Below are positions 17,720-25,402 of a stretch of DNA of 64,000 bases, one piece after another. The stretch is from positions 163,438 through 227,437 of the forward strand of contig NZ_JARXRM010000046.1 in the NCBI RefSeq assembly GCF_029887875.1. The letters are read 5' to 3'. Origin of the DNA: Luteimonas endophytica (GTDB lineage: Bacteria > Pseudomonadota > Gammaproteobacteria > Xanthomonadales > Xanthomonadaceae). The notes beneath the pieces are model-generated. The model was not told the DNA's origin and did no database searches. It was given only the letters and a program-made list of their open reading frames with translations. The translations under genes were made by a program, and so were the position numbers. How positions within the stretch are numbered: position 1 is the stretch's first letter; every line of letters starts with the position of its first letter.

Positions 17720-18220
17720 TCAGATAGAACGGATGGGCGACTGGTCGCATGGCGGTGGTAGCTCATCAATCGTCCACAGCTGCGCTTCGGGGGCTGGGTC
17801 CGGATGATACTTGGCAGCATCTCGTAGAGCGGCGCGAATTGCCGCGAGAGTGTCGGCAATGCTGCCATCAGCAGGCTCGTGGTTCGGCACTGCATAGGGC
17901 ATGAGGATGTCTGCATGCCCGAGAAATTGTTCTCGACTATCGACGAGTTCCACGTTGGCAGCTAGACACTCTGACGCGATTAGGGCTGCCAGTCCTTTGT
18001 ATCGTGCTTCTGCGCAGTTTCCTATTGAGCGGATCTTGGTCTTCAGCTCTCGCCCATCAGGTATTGTGTAACGCCAACGAATGACCGACAGATCACGACG
18101 CCCCGGCGGAGGCCGGAATGCTGATGGAGTTAGCCTGCTCTCGCTCTTGTTCAGGTGATACGGACTTCGAACAACCCTAACGATCAGCTCGTTCTCATCT
18201 ATTTCGACCGGATAGGGCAC
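17720..18220 (-). CDS. Hypothetical protein, third gene of TIGR04255 operon
   Basis: The 166-residue protein (GTG start) has no motif I recognise. It is mixed alpha/beta by appearance, without signal peptide or membrane segment; notable text includes CAEARYKGLAALIASECLA and a C-terminal LWTIDELPPPCDQ. It begins nine bases after the middle gene and ends only 30 bases from the converging TIR-DnaB stop. Codon use is AT-richer than the chromosome. Confidence 0.6.
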   Translation of the reverse strand: MPYPVEIDENELIVRVVRSPYHLNKSESRLTPSAFRPPPGRRDLSVIRWRYTIPDGRELKTKIRSIGNCAEARYKGLAALIASECLAANVELVDSREQFLGHADILMPYAVPNHEPADGSIADTLAAIRAALRDAAKYHPDPAPEAQLWTIDELPPPCDQSPIRSI

Positions 18221-18229
18221 GCCCGTCCC

Positions 18230-18925
18230 TCAAACTGAAATTTTCGCACCAATTAGGATGTCGTCGCTCCACTCAGACGAAAAATGAATATCCTGCCGCA
18301 TTGATCTCATTGAATCGCTTTCGCAGATAAAACATTCCATAGCCTGCGATAAGCGGTCGGCTTGACGCTGCATGGCTACAGCCGATACAACGCTATCCAT
18401 GAGAGCCATCAGCTCTTCATGGTCACCGCCCGTCCCGCTTAGTTCGCCCCCTTGGGGGCCGGGGATTTTGCTAAAGCGGAATCGTGTCTTACCGATCTCG
18501 AGTTCACACGTGTCGCCAAGAACCTCGAAGAAGATGGAAATCGTACCGTTTGGATTTGGAGAAGTTTCAATCTCAGGCAGGCTCCCCAGGAGCGCAGCTA
18601 CGCGAGAACTCGTCTCAAGTGCCTCTGCGCTCGGTGCCAGGGCTCCTTCCCCGTCCCAGTTCTCTCTAAGCTTGGCAAAGTCTCGCATGCGCGAAAGTAA
18701 CGCGTTTTCTTTAGCTCGACGAGTCGAAGTGGGCGATTGGCGCCACGTGACGAGGTCAGATGCTCGCCTAAGGGGGAAGTACGCAGTTGCAGCTTCTGAA
18801 AAATGGTCGATTGAAAGGGTCTCGAAGGCCGCACTAGGTATGCGGCTGGGGTTGGCTGCAACGATGCTGGAGCCCTTGAAGAAAGAATGCCCTGTTAGGG
18901 TTGGTAACCACGGTGTCGGATTCAC
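18230..18925 (-). CDS. Hypothetical protein with LRENWDGEGA motif, middle gene of TIGR04255 operon
   Basis: The 231-residue protein contains FAKLRENWDGEGALAPSAEA near residue 85, a helix, then PNPNGTISIFFEVLGD and CELEIGKTRFRF. This NWDG-helix-strand pattern recurs in uncharacterised accessory proteins of many bacteria; no enzymatic role is known to me. The GTG start overlaps the upstream stop by four bases (GTGA), so it is translationally coupled to the TIGR04255-type gene. Confidence 0.65.
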   Translation of the reverse strand: MNPTPWLPTLTGHSFFKGSSIVAANPSRIPSAAFETLSIDHFSEAATAYFPLRRASDLVTWRQSPTSTRRAKENALLSRMRDFAKLRENWDGEGALAPSAEALETSSRVAALLGSLPEIETSPNPNGTISIFFEVLGDTCELEIGKTRFRFSKIPGPQGGELSGTGGDHEELMALMDSVVSAVAMQRQADRLSQAMECFICESDSMRSMRQDIHFSSEWSDDILIGAKISV

Positions 18926-19683
18926 GACGAAGGATCTCCTGGAAATCGCTCAATTAGTTCCAAAAATGCGTCGTGCAGTAGCGCCTGGAGCACATCCAGC
19001 TTCTCTAAAATCGATTCGACAGTTTCGGCTCGCAAGCTAGAGCTGGCTGTGGTGTTGAGGATCACAGCATCCGCTTGGTCTTTCTTGCCCGCGCCCGCTT
19101 CGAGTGCGAAGATCGCATCTTCAGCGCAATAAGACTCGGTAGAAAAACGAAGGGTTCTCGGTTCCCGATCAGTGGCCATACATTTTGGCATCGAATAATT
19201 CAGGCCCAATAGGTCCTGAAGAAAGACTGACGGCGTGCGACCAAGTAGCGACTCCCCAGAGAAGGCGTCTACATACTTGAGCGACGCTCGAACGCGTCTG
19301 CCTTTCGTCAAGACGCCGACGGCAAATGCTGCTTCCAGCCCACTTACGACATGGGGCCGGAATGATGTCCAGCTGTCATAGGGCGGGAGTGCGTTCGCTG
19401 TAAACACGTCAGCCCCCAGCTGATAGAGTGTGGGCTCTTCGGCGTTGGGTCTTCTATAGCGGTAGATCACCGCGCCGTGAGGTACAGGGAAGCCAGGAGG
19501 AACGAGGCGCTCTAAGTTTGTATAGCCTTGGTGGCCTACTGCGATGCCGAAAGAGACGAACTTTGCGTCATCCGGCATCGTGAATTGAACTCCTACACCC
19601 TTGCTGGGTGCGCCATCATCTTCCAGACGCACTTCCGCAATGATTTCGACGAGCGGTGGATGGACCAGGAGTGGGTGCGTCAT
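18922..19683 (-). CDS. TIGR04255 family (sporadically distributed) protein
   Basis: The 253-residue protein opens with LLVHPPLVEIIAEVRLE, the PPLVE-type start that defines TIGR04255 proteins, and has the family's central strands (FVSFGIAVGHQGYTNLERL; RVRASLKYVDAFSGE). The family occurs patchily across bacteria, often in accessory islands, and has no established biochemical role. It is the first gene of a three-gene operon running toward 17720. Confidence 0.7.
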   Translation of the reverse strand: MTHPLLVHPPLVEIIAEVRLEDDGAPSKGVGVQFTMPDDAKFVSFGIAVGHQGYTNLERLVPPGFPVPHGAVIYRYRRPNAEEPTLYQLGADVFTANALPPYDSWTSFRPHVVSGLEAAFAVGVLTKGRRVRASLKYVDAFSGESLLGRTPSVFLQDLLGLNYSMPKCMATDREPRTLRFSTESYCAEDAIFALEAGAGKKDQADAVILNTTASSSLRAETVESILEKLDVLQALLHDAFLELIERFPGDPSS

Positions 19684-19926
19684 ATGAGATCAGCGCTCAG
19701 GCGGAGTGAGGCGCACTTACGGAGGGATGCTGCCCAGCACGTCGGTTGGAGCACCAGTTGTAACGGAAAGTTCAATGGAAAACCACGTATCGGCGGCGTC
19801 CCTGTGAACGTTCGTTCCACACTGCTGCTAGTGTCACTACGCCTTGGATAGACATAACTTATTGATTTATAAGTGCACGTGTCTTCAAGGATTGGCTGTG
19901 ACGACCTCTGAAAAAGTTGTGTCAGA

Positions 19927-20160
19927 GCCTGGAGGTGGCGGGCGTGGAGCGGATCCTCGGCGGGCGCTGGCTGGTCACGGTGAACCGCCACCGCTGGCGC
20001 CACGGCCATGCCCGCGCGCCGCGGCTGGAGCTGGCCATGGCCTGGGCCGAGCGCTGGGTGTGCCGGCACGCGGACAGGCTGCAGACGGTCGAGCGCGAGA
20101 AGGGCCCGTCCCCGCCGTCGCTGAGCCCGGACGAGAAGCGGGCGGAAGGGCGGGCGCCGG
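19927..20160 (+). pseudogene. 5'-truncated duplicate of the small gene at 29635-29940
   Basis: From GCGTGGAGCGGATCCTCG onward this stretch matches 29705-29940 almost base for base. It encodes GRWLVTVNRHRWRHGHARAP and AWAERWVCRHADRLQTVER, but lacks the first 25 or so codons (MLPEDFAWVTDRWG...) and the native stop. The open frame that crosses it runs on into the dispersed repeat, so this is a non-functional duplicate. Confidence 0.75.
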
Positions 20161-20164
20161 CAGC

Positions 20165-20270
20165 GAAACAGGGGTCAGAGTCGACTTTCTCCGCCCAAGT
20201 CATGGAGAGCTGAGTGGTCAGATTCGCTTCTGTCGCGCTAGGTCGGCTCTAATTGGGTTCTTTTGACCAA
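20165..20270 (+). repeat. Dispersed repeat R2, copy A
   Basis: Starts GAAACAGGGGTCAGAGTCGA, contains CAAGTCATGGAGAGCTGAG, and ends with GGTTCTTTTGACCAA. Close copies lie at 29216-29320 (full) and 26842-26920 (partial). All three are intergenic, and two border duplicated gene fragments. GGGGTCAGAGTGAACTT-like palindromes in related genomes are associated with REP-transposases, but no such transposase is in the window. Confidence 0.75.
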
Positions 20271-20332
20271 GGCCGGTTGATGTGCCATGGGCGAGACAGC
20301 GGTCGACGAGTGACGAAACGGAGGTCGGGAGA

Positions 20333-21040
20333 ATGAAGATGACTCGTACATGGATGGGGCTGGCCTTGTTGTTCGGAGGGCTCGGCTACTCGTCGCTCTG
20401 CGCAGCCGCCGAGCCGCAGCCGGTTGAGACGTTCGTCTTCGTGGGAGAGCGGATCGCCTTGGAGGAGGCGCCGGATCCGTGCGACGAGGAATTTCAGGAG
20501 ACGGGCGAGCTCACCTGCATCAACATGGATGCGCTCTACACGGCGAGGTACCGGGTGCTGGACCGGATCGTCGGCTCGTACCCGAGTGACGTCATCGAGT
20601 TCAGTGTCTCCGACCACTACGGTTTTCCACGGTTCGCGCGCTTCCGCCATGCCCTGCTGTTCGTGGCGCTCGCCGATGACGATGCGTGGTTGCACAAGTA
20701 CCAGGCGATTCCGGTCCACCGCACGGTCGGCAGGCAATGGGCTGCGTGTGGCGACATCCGCCGCGATCCCGAAGGAGCGCCCTCGCCGCAACTGAGACCG
20801 CTCAGGTTCGAACGGGAGATCGCGCTCGAATCCGATCTGTCCGACGCTATGCTCGCCGGCTATCGCGCCGGCCAGCAGCCACACTGGCGTATCGAAAATG
20901 GCAAGGTCTGGTGCTCGCAGGGGATGCTGCTGGAGGACGTCTATGAGGTCGTCCGGAACGGCGTGATGCGGGCGCGCGAGGTCACGTTGCCGGCCTGGCC
21001 TGAGCCCCTCACGCCGGAGCCTTGTTCACGCTCCGAATAG
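20333..21040 (+). CDS. Secreted hypothetical protein
   Basis: The 235-residue protein starts with a signal peptide (MKMTRTWMGLALLFGGLGYS, cleavage near CAAA). The mature part has several Cys residues (DPCDEEFQETGELTCINMD; WAACGD; KVWCSQG), suggesting periplasmic disulfides. No family recognised. The ATG at 20333 follows a GGAGGTCGGGAG ribosome site; the longer frame from 20282 adds a non-signal-like leader. Confidence 0.65.
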   Translation: MKMTRTWMGLALLFGGLGYSSLCAAAEPQPVETFVFVGERIALEEAPDPCDEEFQETGELTCINMDALYTARYRVLDRIVGSYPSDVIEFSVSDHYGFPRFARFRHALLFVALADDDAWLHKYQAIPVHRTVGRQWAACGDIRRDPEGAPSPQLRPLRFEREIALESDLSDAMLAGYRAGQQPHWRIENGKVWCSQGMLLEDVYEVVRNGVMRAREVTLPAWPEPLTPEPCSRSE

Positions 21041-21065
21041 CAGATTCCCAGGCATTTTTGATCGC

Positions 21066-21094
21066 TTGACACGTCGCGAAGCAAGTAGCAGACT
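21066..21094 (+). promoter_or_regulatory. Promoter of the C4-like small RNA
   Basis: A perfect TTGACA at 21066-21071, a 17-base spacer, and CAGACT at 21089-21094. Predicted start at about 21101, exactly where the conserved RNA begins. Confidence 0.6.
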
Positions 21095-21100
21095 CGATCC

Positions 21101-21163
21101 CAAGGAGCCTAGAAACTCCTCTACAAGCGGTTCCCACCTCCGTCAAATCGGTGGGTTTTTTTT
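21101..21163 (+). ncRNA. C4-like antisense RNA (candidate)
   Basis: A compact RNA of about 60 nt is bounded by its own promoter and an intrinsic terminator. It contains CTAGAAAC (21109-21116) and CTACAAG (21121-21127), then GCGGTTCCCACC and the terminator hairpin. Both blocks are exactly complementary to GTTTCTAG (21260-21267) and CTTGTAG (21251-21257) in the leader of the next gene. Two short anti-complementary regions acting on the transcript just downstream is the arrangement of the C4 antisense RNA of phages P1 and P7, and the sequence style resembles that family. The assignment is by memory of the family pattern. Confidence 0.55.
21133..21163 (+). terminator. Intrinsic terminator of the C4-like RNA
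   Basis: CCCACC (21133-21138) pairs with GGTGGG (21150-21155), followed by eight T residues (21156-21163). Textbook rho-independent terminator; transcription reaching the downstream gene must read through it. Confidence 0.85.
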
Positions 21164-21246
21164 GCCCGTGTTGCTGCGGGCACGACCGACGCGATGCCTG
21201 CGTCGGGAGGGCGGCTAATACAACACCCTTCGGGGAAATACGCCCG

Positions 21247-21304
21247 CCGACTTGTAGCGGTTTCTAGCCTCCCGACTTCCCGTCGCCGCCTTGCGGTGGA
21301 CGGG
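21247..21304 (+). promoter_or_regulatory. Antisense target region and hairpin in the XAC0095 gene leader
   Basis: 21251-21267 is complementary to the two arms of the small RNA at 21101. It is followed by a stem (CCCGTC at 21279-21284 with GACGGG at 21299-21304) that ends about 10 bases before the GGAAGGAGGAGG ribosome site of the next gene. Pairing with the small RNA could alter termination or access to that site. Confidence 0.5.
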
Positions 21305-21329
21305 CACTTCATGGAAGGAGGAGGCAACG

Positions 21330-22100
21330 ATGTCGAACCGTGAACCCAACGACCCGGGCATGACGGGCTATTTCCTGCCGGAAGAAAGCCATTTCCGGCT
21401 CAAGAAGCTGCATGAGCACATGGTGTTCCTGTCGCAGCTGGCGCAGCCGCGTACGGACGACGAGGAATCGACCGGATGGGGCCCGCAGATCAGCGGGGGT
21501 GAACTGGCCGTCTGCCTGGAGCAGCTGGCCGACCAGGCCGAACGCGTGCTGGGCGAGGCGACCTGGCCGGCCAAGCAGGTAGCCAACCGCAAGTCATTGC
21601 AGGCAGGCGACGAGGCCGAGGTGCCAAAAGACCCGCCAGTGGCCGTCGAAGCGGCAGACGCCGAAGCAGCTGACGCCGAGGCAGAGGACGCCGGGGCAGA
21701 GGACGAAGCGGCGGACGAGGAGGCCGCCGAGGCGAACGCCGAAGACCGCCTCGTCTTCGGCATGACCATGGACCAGCTGGACACGCTCAACCGCCTGCAC
21801 GACCGGCTCCACGCCTACGGCGACCTGCTCTTCGGCGTCGAGCGCATCGACCTGGCCGACGGCACGCTGACGATGCTGGGCGATGCGATCTTCGAAGAGG
21901 CCGAGGCCGCAAGCGATCTCATGGACAAGGTGGCGTCGCAGTACCTTCCCGACCGGCCCGGGCCGCGCAACCGCGTACGCGAAGAGCGGGCCGTCTACAG
22001 CGTGCCCACCGGGCGGGGCCCCGCGTTCGATGCGGCCATGCCGCTGCTGCCCCCGCCCGCGGATGCGGGCTGGCGCCCACAGGCGGCCACCCGCCACTGA
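21330..22100 (+). CDS. XAC0095 family protein
   Basis: The 256-residue protein begins with the XAC0095 domain: TGYFLPEESHFRLKKLHEHM, LSQLAQPRT, ELAVCLEQLADQAERVL and ATWPAK. An Ala/Glu/Asp-rich linker (about residues 105-145) leads to a second helical half, MTMDQLDTLNRLHDRLHAYGDLLF. The family is restricted to Xanthomonas relatives and has no known function. The start is set by a strong GGAGGAGG site. The leader contains a C4-like antisense RNA, so expression is probably controlled after transcription begins. Confidence 0.75.
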   Translation: MSNREPNDPGMTGYFLPEESHFRLKKLHEHMVFLSQLAQPRTDDEESTGWGPQISGGELAVCLEQLADQAERVLGEATWPAKQVANRKSLQAGDEAEVPKDPPVAVEAADAEAADAEAEDAGAEDEAADEEAAEANAEDRLVFGMTMDQLDTLNRLHDRLHAYGDLLFGVERIDLADGTLTMLGDAIFEEAEAASDLMDKVASQYLPDRPGPRNRVREERAVYSVPTGRGPAFDAAMPLLPPPADAGWRPQAATRH

Positions 22101-22250
22101 GGGGCAGGCGCGGTGCCGGGCTCGGCAACGATGCCCGGCACCGCGGTCCGTGCGATCCGTATGCGTTGGTGCAGCTGCAGTGGGAGCTGGGCAGGAACGC
22201 CGCCTGCGCAAAAGCTCGCCACTTGACCGTGCGGTCTCTTGAGCGTACAA

Positions 22251-22296
22251 GGCTCATAAATAAGCCGTTATACCTATAACGGATCAAATATGAGCC
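22251..22296. promoter_or_regulatory. Double palindromic operator of hipBA
   Basis: GGCTCATA (22251-22258) is inverted as TATGAGCC (22289-22296), and nested inside are CCGTTA (22265-22270) and TAACGG (22277-22282). Both arm pairs are perfect. It abuts the hipB start codon, as expected for an autoregulating HipB dimer site. Confidence 0.75.
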
Positions 22297-22620
22297 ATGC
22301 GTCGGAAAGAAGCTGACTTCGCCACACCTGGGGCCATCAACGCCGCAGCCCATCTCGGTGCCCTGGTCCGCCAGGCCCGCTTAGCACGGTCGTGGACGCA
22401 GCAAGGCTTGGCCGAGCGAGCGCGCATCAGTTTGGCTACGCTCAAGCGCATGGAGAGTGGCGCAGTCGAGGTTTCGCTGGGCGGCTGGTTGGCGGTGTTC
22501 GAGAGCCTGGGCTTGTTGCCCCTGTTCAGCATGCTGCGGGACCCCGCCTCCGCCGCCTTGCTGGACACCACCAGGGCCAAGCGCGCGCGCTCCGGCAAGC
22601 GCGACGACCTGGACTTCTGA
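22297..22620 (+). CDS. HipB-like XRE antitoxin/repressor
   Basis: The 107-residue protein has an XRE helix-turn-helix at about residues 20-75 (GALVRQARLARSWTQQGLAE, then ISLATLKRMESG). It would bind the operator just upstream and neutralise HipA. The C-terminal tail is basic. The stop is two bases from the hipA start. The partner toxin gene is broken, so it may now act only as a repressor or be decaying too. Translation starts directly after the operator arm with little ribosome-site sequence. Confidence 0.78.
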   Translation: MRRKEADFATPGAINAAAHLGALVRQARLARSWTQQGLAERARISLATLKRMESGAVEVSLGGWLAVFESLGLLPLFSMLRDPASAALLDTTRAKRARSGKRDDLDF

Positions 22621-22622
22621 GC

Positions 22623-23448
22623 ATGGTCGAACGCACCGTCTTCATCCACCTGCCCGGCGAGACGGAGGCTGTCCCGGCCGGGCGCCTGACGATGATCGAG
22701 CAGGGGCTGCAAGTGCAGGCCTCGACCTTTGCCTATGGCCGCCGTTACGTGGCGCGCGCCAATGCCTTGCCGGTCGATCCGATCGCGTTGGCGCTGGTGC
22801 CTGGGCGAAATGGCGAGGAGCGCGTGCCCGCTGGCGGGCTGGCCATGTTCGGTGCGTTGCGTGATGCGACACCCGACGCCTGGGGACGCCGCGTCATCGA
22901 AAACCGGCTGCGGGCGCCGCCACATGGTCAGCGCGCTCACGCTGCTGGCGTTGCATGAACAGGATTCGCCGGATTCCAGCTATGCGGCGATCTCGGATGC
23001 GATGGGCCTGCACGGAGTGAGCGGCCAGATCGCGTCCGGCCGCAAGGAGCTGTTTGCGCGGATGGTATTCAACATCCTTGTGTCCAACGACGACGATCAT
23101 CTGCGCAACCATGCCTTCCTCTTCGATGCGGAAGGCGGCGGCTGGAGGTTGAGCCCGCTGTACGACGTGGTTCCCAAGCCGCAGGTGGCGCAGGAGCGCA
23201 TGCTGCACCTGTCGATCGGGCCGCAGGGCCGGCTGGCACGGCTGGACAATGCATTGGCCGGCGCAGGGCGGTTCGGTCTTCTGCCGCCGGATGCGGCACG
23301 GATCATCGATCGCGTCGTGCGTGCCGTGCGCAACTGGCGCGACATCTTCGAGGGCTTGGGCGTGCCGGTGCGGGAAAGCGATCGGGTGGCCAGCGCCTTC
23401 CGGCGCGCGGCCGATATCGGCATGCGAGACGTGGATCGGCAACTCTGA
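22623..23448 (+). pseudogene. hipA-like toxin kinase gene with internal deletion and frameshift
   Basis: The first frame (22623 to about 22923) encodes the HipA N-terminal subdomain, ending DATPDAWGRRVIENRLR. The second frame (from about 22924) resumes as MVSALTLLALHEQDSPDSSY and runs through FNILVSNDDDHLRNHAFLFD, WRLSPLYDVVP to the C-terminus at 23448. Comparison with the roughly 410-440 residue family shows about 150 residues missing at the junction, including the nucleotide-binding loop. The catalytic-loop and DFG-like segments remain, but no full kinase can be made. HipA kinases phosphorylate glutamyl-tRNA synthetase in E. coli. Confidence 0.8.
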
Positions 23449-23503
23449 TGGGTGCCGACTCCGGGGAACCCGCCGATCCTCCCTGGGTGCTGGCGTCCGG
23501 CAC

Positions 23504-23721
23504 TCAGTTGGTTTTCAACGCGTCGATCAGGGCCCTGGGGGCCGGTGGCGTCTGCCGCCGGCTTGGATGGTAGAGGTGGTAACCGGGAAAGGCCGGGCAC
23601 CAGGCGTCGAGCACCTGGACCAGGCGGTCCGCGGCGATGTCCTCTGCCACGTCGTGTTCCAGCAGGTATCCGAGCCCCGCGCCGGCGCGCACGGCGGCCA
23701 GGGCGAGCGGCATCTCGTTGA
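23504..23721 (-). pseudogene. LysR regulator 3' fragment, duplicate of the end of 27051-27941
   Basis: Encodes EMPLALAAVRAGAGLGYLLE through HPSRRQTPPAPRALIDALKT, the C-terminal 72 residues of the LysR regulator at 27051-27941. I count about seven differences in 218 bases, so the duplication is recent. The copy stops at CTCGTTGAC, directly followed by a short REP palindrome at 23734. Confidence 0.85.
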
Positions 23722-23733
23722 CAGCAATCAAAT

Positions 23734-23766
23734 GGGACGGAGGTAATTGATATCCCCTCCGTTCCT
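23734..23766. repeat. GGGACGGAGG palindrome, copy 1
   Basis: GGGACGGAGG at 23734-23743, loop TAATTGATATCCC, then CCTCCGTTCC. A near-perfect relative lies at 24514-24554. It borders the LysR fragment, suggesting involvement in the rearrangement. Confidence 0.65.
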
Positions 23767-23887
23767 TCGTTTCGATCAACCCGCCGCGCGGTAGCCGAAA
23801 TGACGGCTGCCTTCCGGTATGGTCGGCTCCGGATTACAGTGAGGGCGCGGCGTCCGCATGGCGCTGGCATGATGGAGGAGTCGGATC

Positions 23888-24496
23888 TTGGACGACGCGG
23901 TTCTGCAGTTGTACCAGCGCGACGCCATGGCGGCGTTTACCCATGTGCGCATTATCCTCGGCATGGTGCTGGGCCTTGCGGTCTCGCGGCTGTTGGTGGG
24001 TGTATCGCGCTTCATCCAGCACCCGCGCAAGTTCCGCATCTATCCGGCGCATCTGGTCTGGGTGGCGTTTCTGCTGGCCGCGATCGTGCGGTTCTGGTGG
24101 TTCGAGTTCCACCTGCGGAACCTGCCTTACTGGACCTTCGCCACCTATCTGTTCGTGGTCTTCTACGCCAGCCTGTACTTCCTGCTGAGCGCGCTGCTGT
24201 TCCCCGATTCGATGGAGGAATATGCCGGCTATGGCGACTACTTCCGGTCGCGACGTGTGTGGTTCTTCGGCATCCTGATGCTGCTGTTCTCGGTCGACAT
24301 CCTCGATACGTGGCTCAAGGGTGCCGACTATCTGGCGAGCCTCGGCCTGGAGTATTTCGCGCACTGCATCGCGATCCTGGCGTTGTCGGTCGCCGGCATG
24401 GGCGCGCGGCGCGACAATCAGCAGCTGGCCATTGCGCTGGCGGCATTGTTGGTGCTGGTGGTGTTCACCTTGCGGCATTTCGTGGTGCTCAGCTGA
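23888..24496 (+). CDS. Polytopic inner-membrane protein of unknown function
   Basis: About 202 residues with five or six hydrophobic helices (for example IILGMVLGLAVSRLLVGV, LVWVAFLLAAIVRFWW, FATYLFVVFYASLYFLLSAL, FFGILMLLFSVDIL). No transporter signature recognised. The TTG at 23888 is favoured by GGAGGAG nine bases upstream; the alternative is ATG at 23927. It is flanked by the two GGGACGGAGG palindromes. Confidence 0.6.
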   Translation: MDDAVLQLYQRDAMAAFTHVRIILGMVLGLAVSRLLVGVSRFIQHPRKFRIYPAHLVWVAFLLAAIVRFWWFEFHLRNLPYWTFATYLFVVFYASLYFLLSALLFPDSMEEYAGYGDYFRSRRVWFFGILMLLFSVDILDTWLKGADYLASLGLEYFAHCIAILALSVAGMGARRDNQQLAIALAALLVLVVFTLRHFVVLS

Positions 24497-24513
24497 GCCC
24501 GCGCTGCCGAATC

Positions 24514-24554
24514 AAAGGGGACGGAGGTAATTAATAATCCCCTCCGTCCCCTTT
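24514..24554. repeat. GGGGACGGAGG palindrome, copy 2
   Basis: AAAGGGGACGGAGG (24514-24527) pairs perfectly with CCTCCGTCCCCTTT (24541-24554) around an AT-rich loop. Located 18 bases after the membrane-protein stop, so it may also act as its terminator. The remaining 180 bases to alaE show nothing else. Confidence 0.75.
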
Positions 24555-24737
24555 GTTCCGCCGCCGTGGATATCCGTGGCGATCGTCCCGCTGACGACGA
24601 CACCGCCGTGGGTGATCCGGTCTCCGACACAGATGAGCGATCGCGCCATCGGCTGTCCTCCATGACCCCGCCTCGGCAGCGGGGAAGCTCGCCACGTCCT
24701 TCCGCATCCGGCGCGAGCGTCATGACAGGCATGTCAC

Positions 24738-25202
24738 ATGAGTGAGGTTGCATCCGGTCAGCGCCAGCGCGGACGCGCGTTCGTCGCCGACACCACGGCG
24801 CTGGTGCTGTTCTTCACCGTCACCGGAGCGCTCAACGAGCGCTACCTGTCCGGTATGAGTTGGGAAGAGGTGCTGCATGCGCGCGTGCTGGGTGCGCTGT
24901 TGATGATTCCCGTGGGCCGTCCCTACGGCATGTGGCGCGACTGGCTGATGCGGCGCGCGCGGCCGACACGGCTCTCGCGCATCCTCTGGGACAGCCTGGC
25001 GCTGGTGACCTTCCAGGTGCCCATCTATGCGGCGATCATCGCGGTCAGCGGCGCCTCCGGCCGCGGGCTGGTGCTCGGCATTCTCGGTGCCACCTGCATC
25101 ATGTTGGTCTCGGGCCGCCCGTACGGCGCCTTCCTCAACTGGATCAGGCGGCTGTACGGCCTGCCGCCGGGCGGCGACAAGCCGATGAGCCTGCAGGGTT
25201 GA
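24738..25202 (+). CDS. alaE: L-alanine exporter AlaE
   Basis: The 154-residue protein is the size of E. coli AlaE (149) and has its pattern: FVADTTALVLFFTVTGALNE, ARVLGALLMIPVGRPYGMWR and a second GRPYG in LVSGRPYGAFLNWIRR, with four membrane helices. AlaE exports L-alanine to prevent toxic accumulation from peptides. The start is the ATG at 24738. It stands alone, about 240 bases after the membrane-protein gene. Confidence 0.9.
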   Translation: MSEVASGQRQRGRAFVADTTALVLFFTVTGALNERYLSGMSWEEVLHARVLGALLMIPVGRPYGMWRDWLMRRARPTRLSRILWDSLALVTFQVPIYAAIIAVSGASGRGLVLGILGATCIMLVSGRPYGAFLNWIRRLYGLPPGGDKPMSLQG

Positions 25203-25402
25203 GCACGCTACAGCGTTGACCGGACCACCGAACGGCAGCGCCGGCACGTCGAAAGTCGCATTGTCGTCGCATCGCCCCTGGCTCGGGTGCGTGAGCGCCG
25301 CGGAACTCGACCCGCATCCGGCCTTCACCCCGGCTTCCGGCACGGGCGGCCCGTGAGGGCTGCATGCAGCATCCGGGAAGGCCCCAACTGCCGGAACCGG
25401 GT

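Larger units (their letters stand above)
19684..20332. other. Gene-poor stretch at the right edge of the island
   Basis: About 650 bases without an intact gene. 19684-19926 is moderately AT-rich and should hold the promoter of the leftward TIGR04255 operon; I see no integrase, tRNA or direct repeat. A truncated copy of the 29.7-kb gene and then a dispersed repeat fill the rest. Confidence 0.5.

Noticed and set aside
21101-21304. Retron msr-msd element
   Set aside because: Inverted repeats flank a structured segment, but there is no reverse transcriptase nearby, and the internal terminator and two-block complementarity fit a C4-like antisense RNA better.
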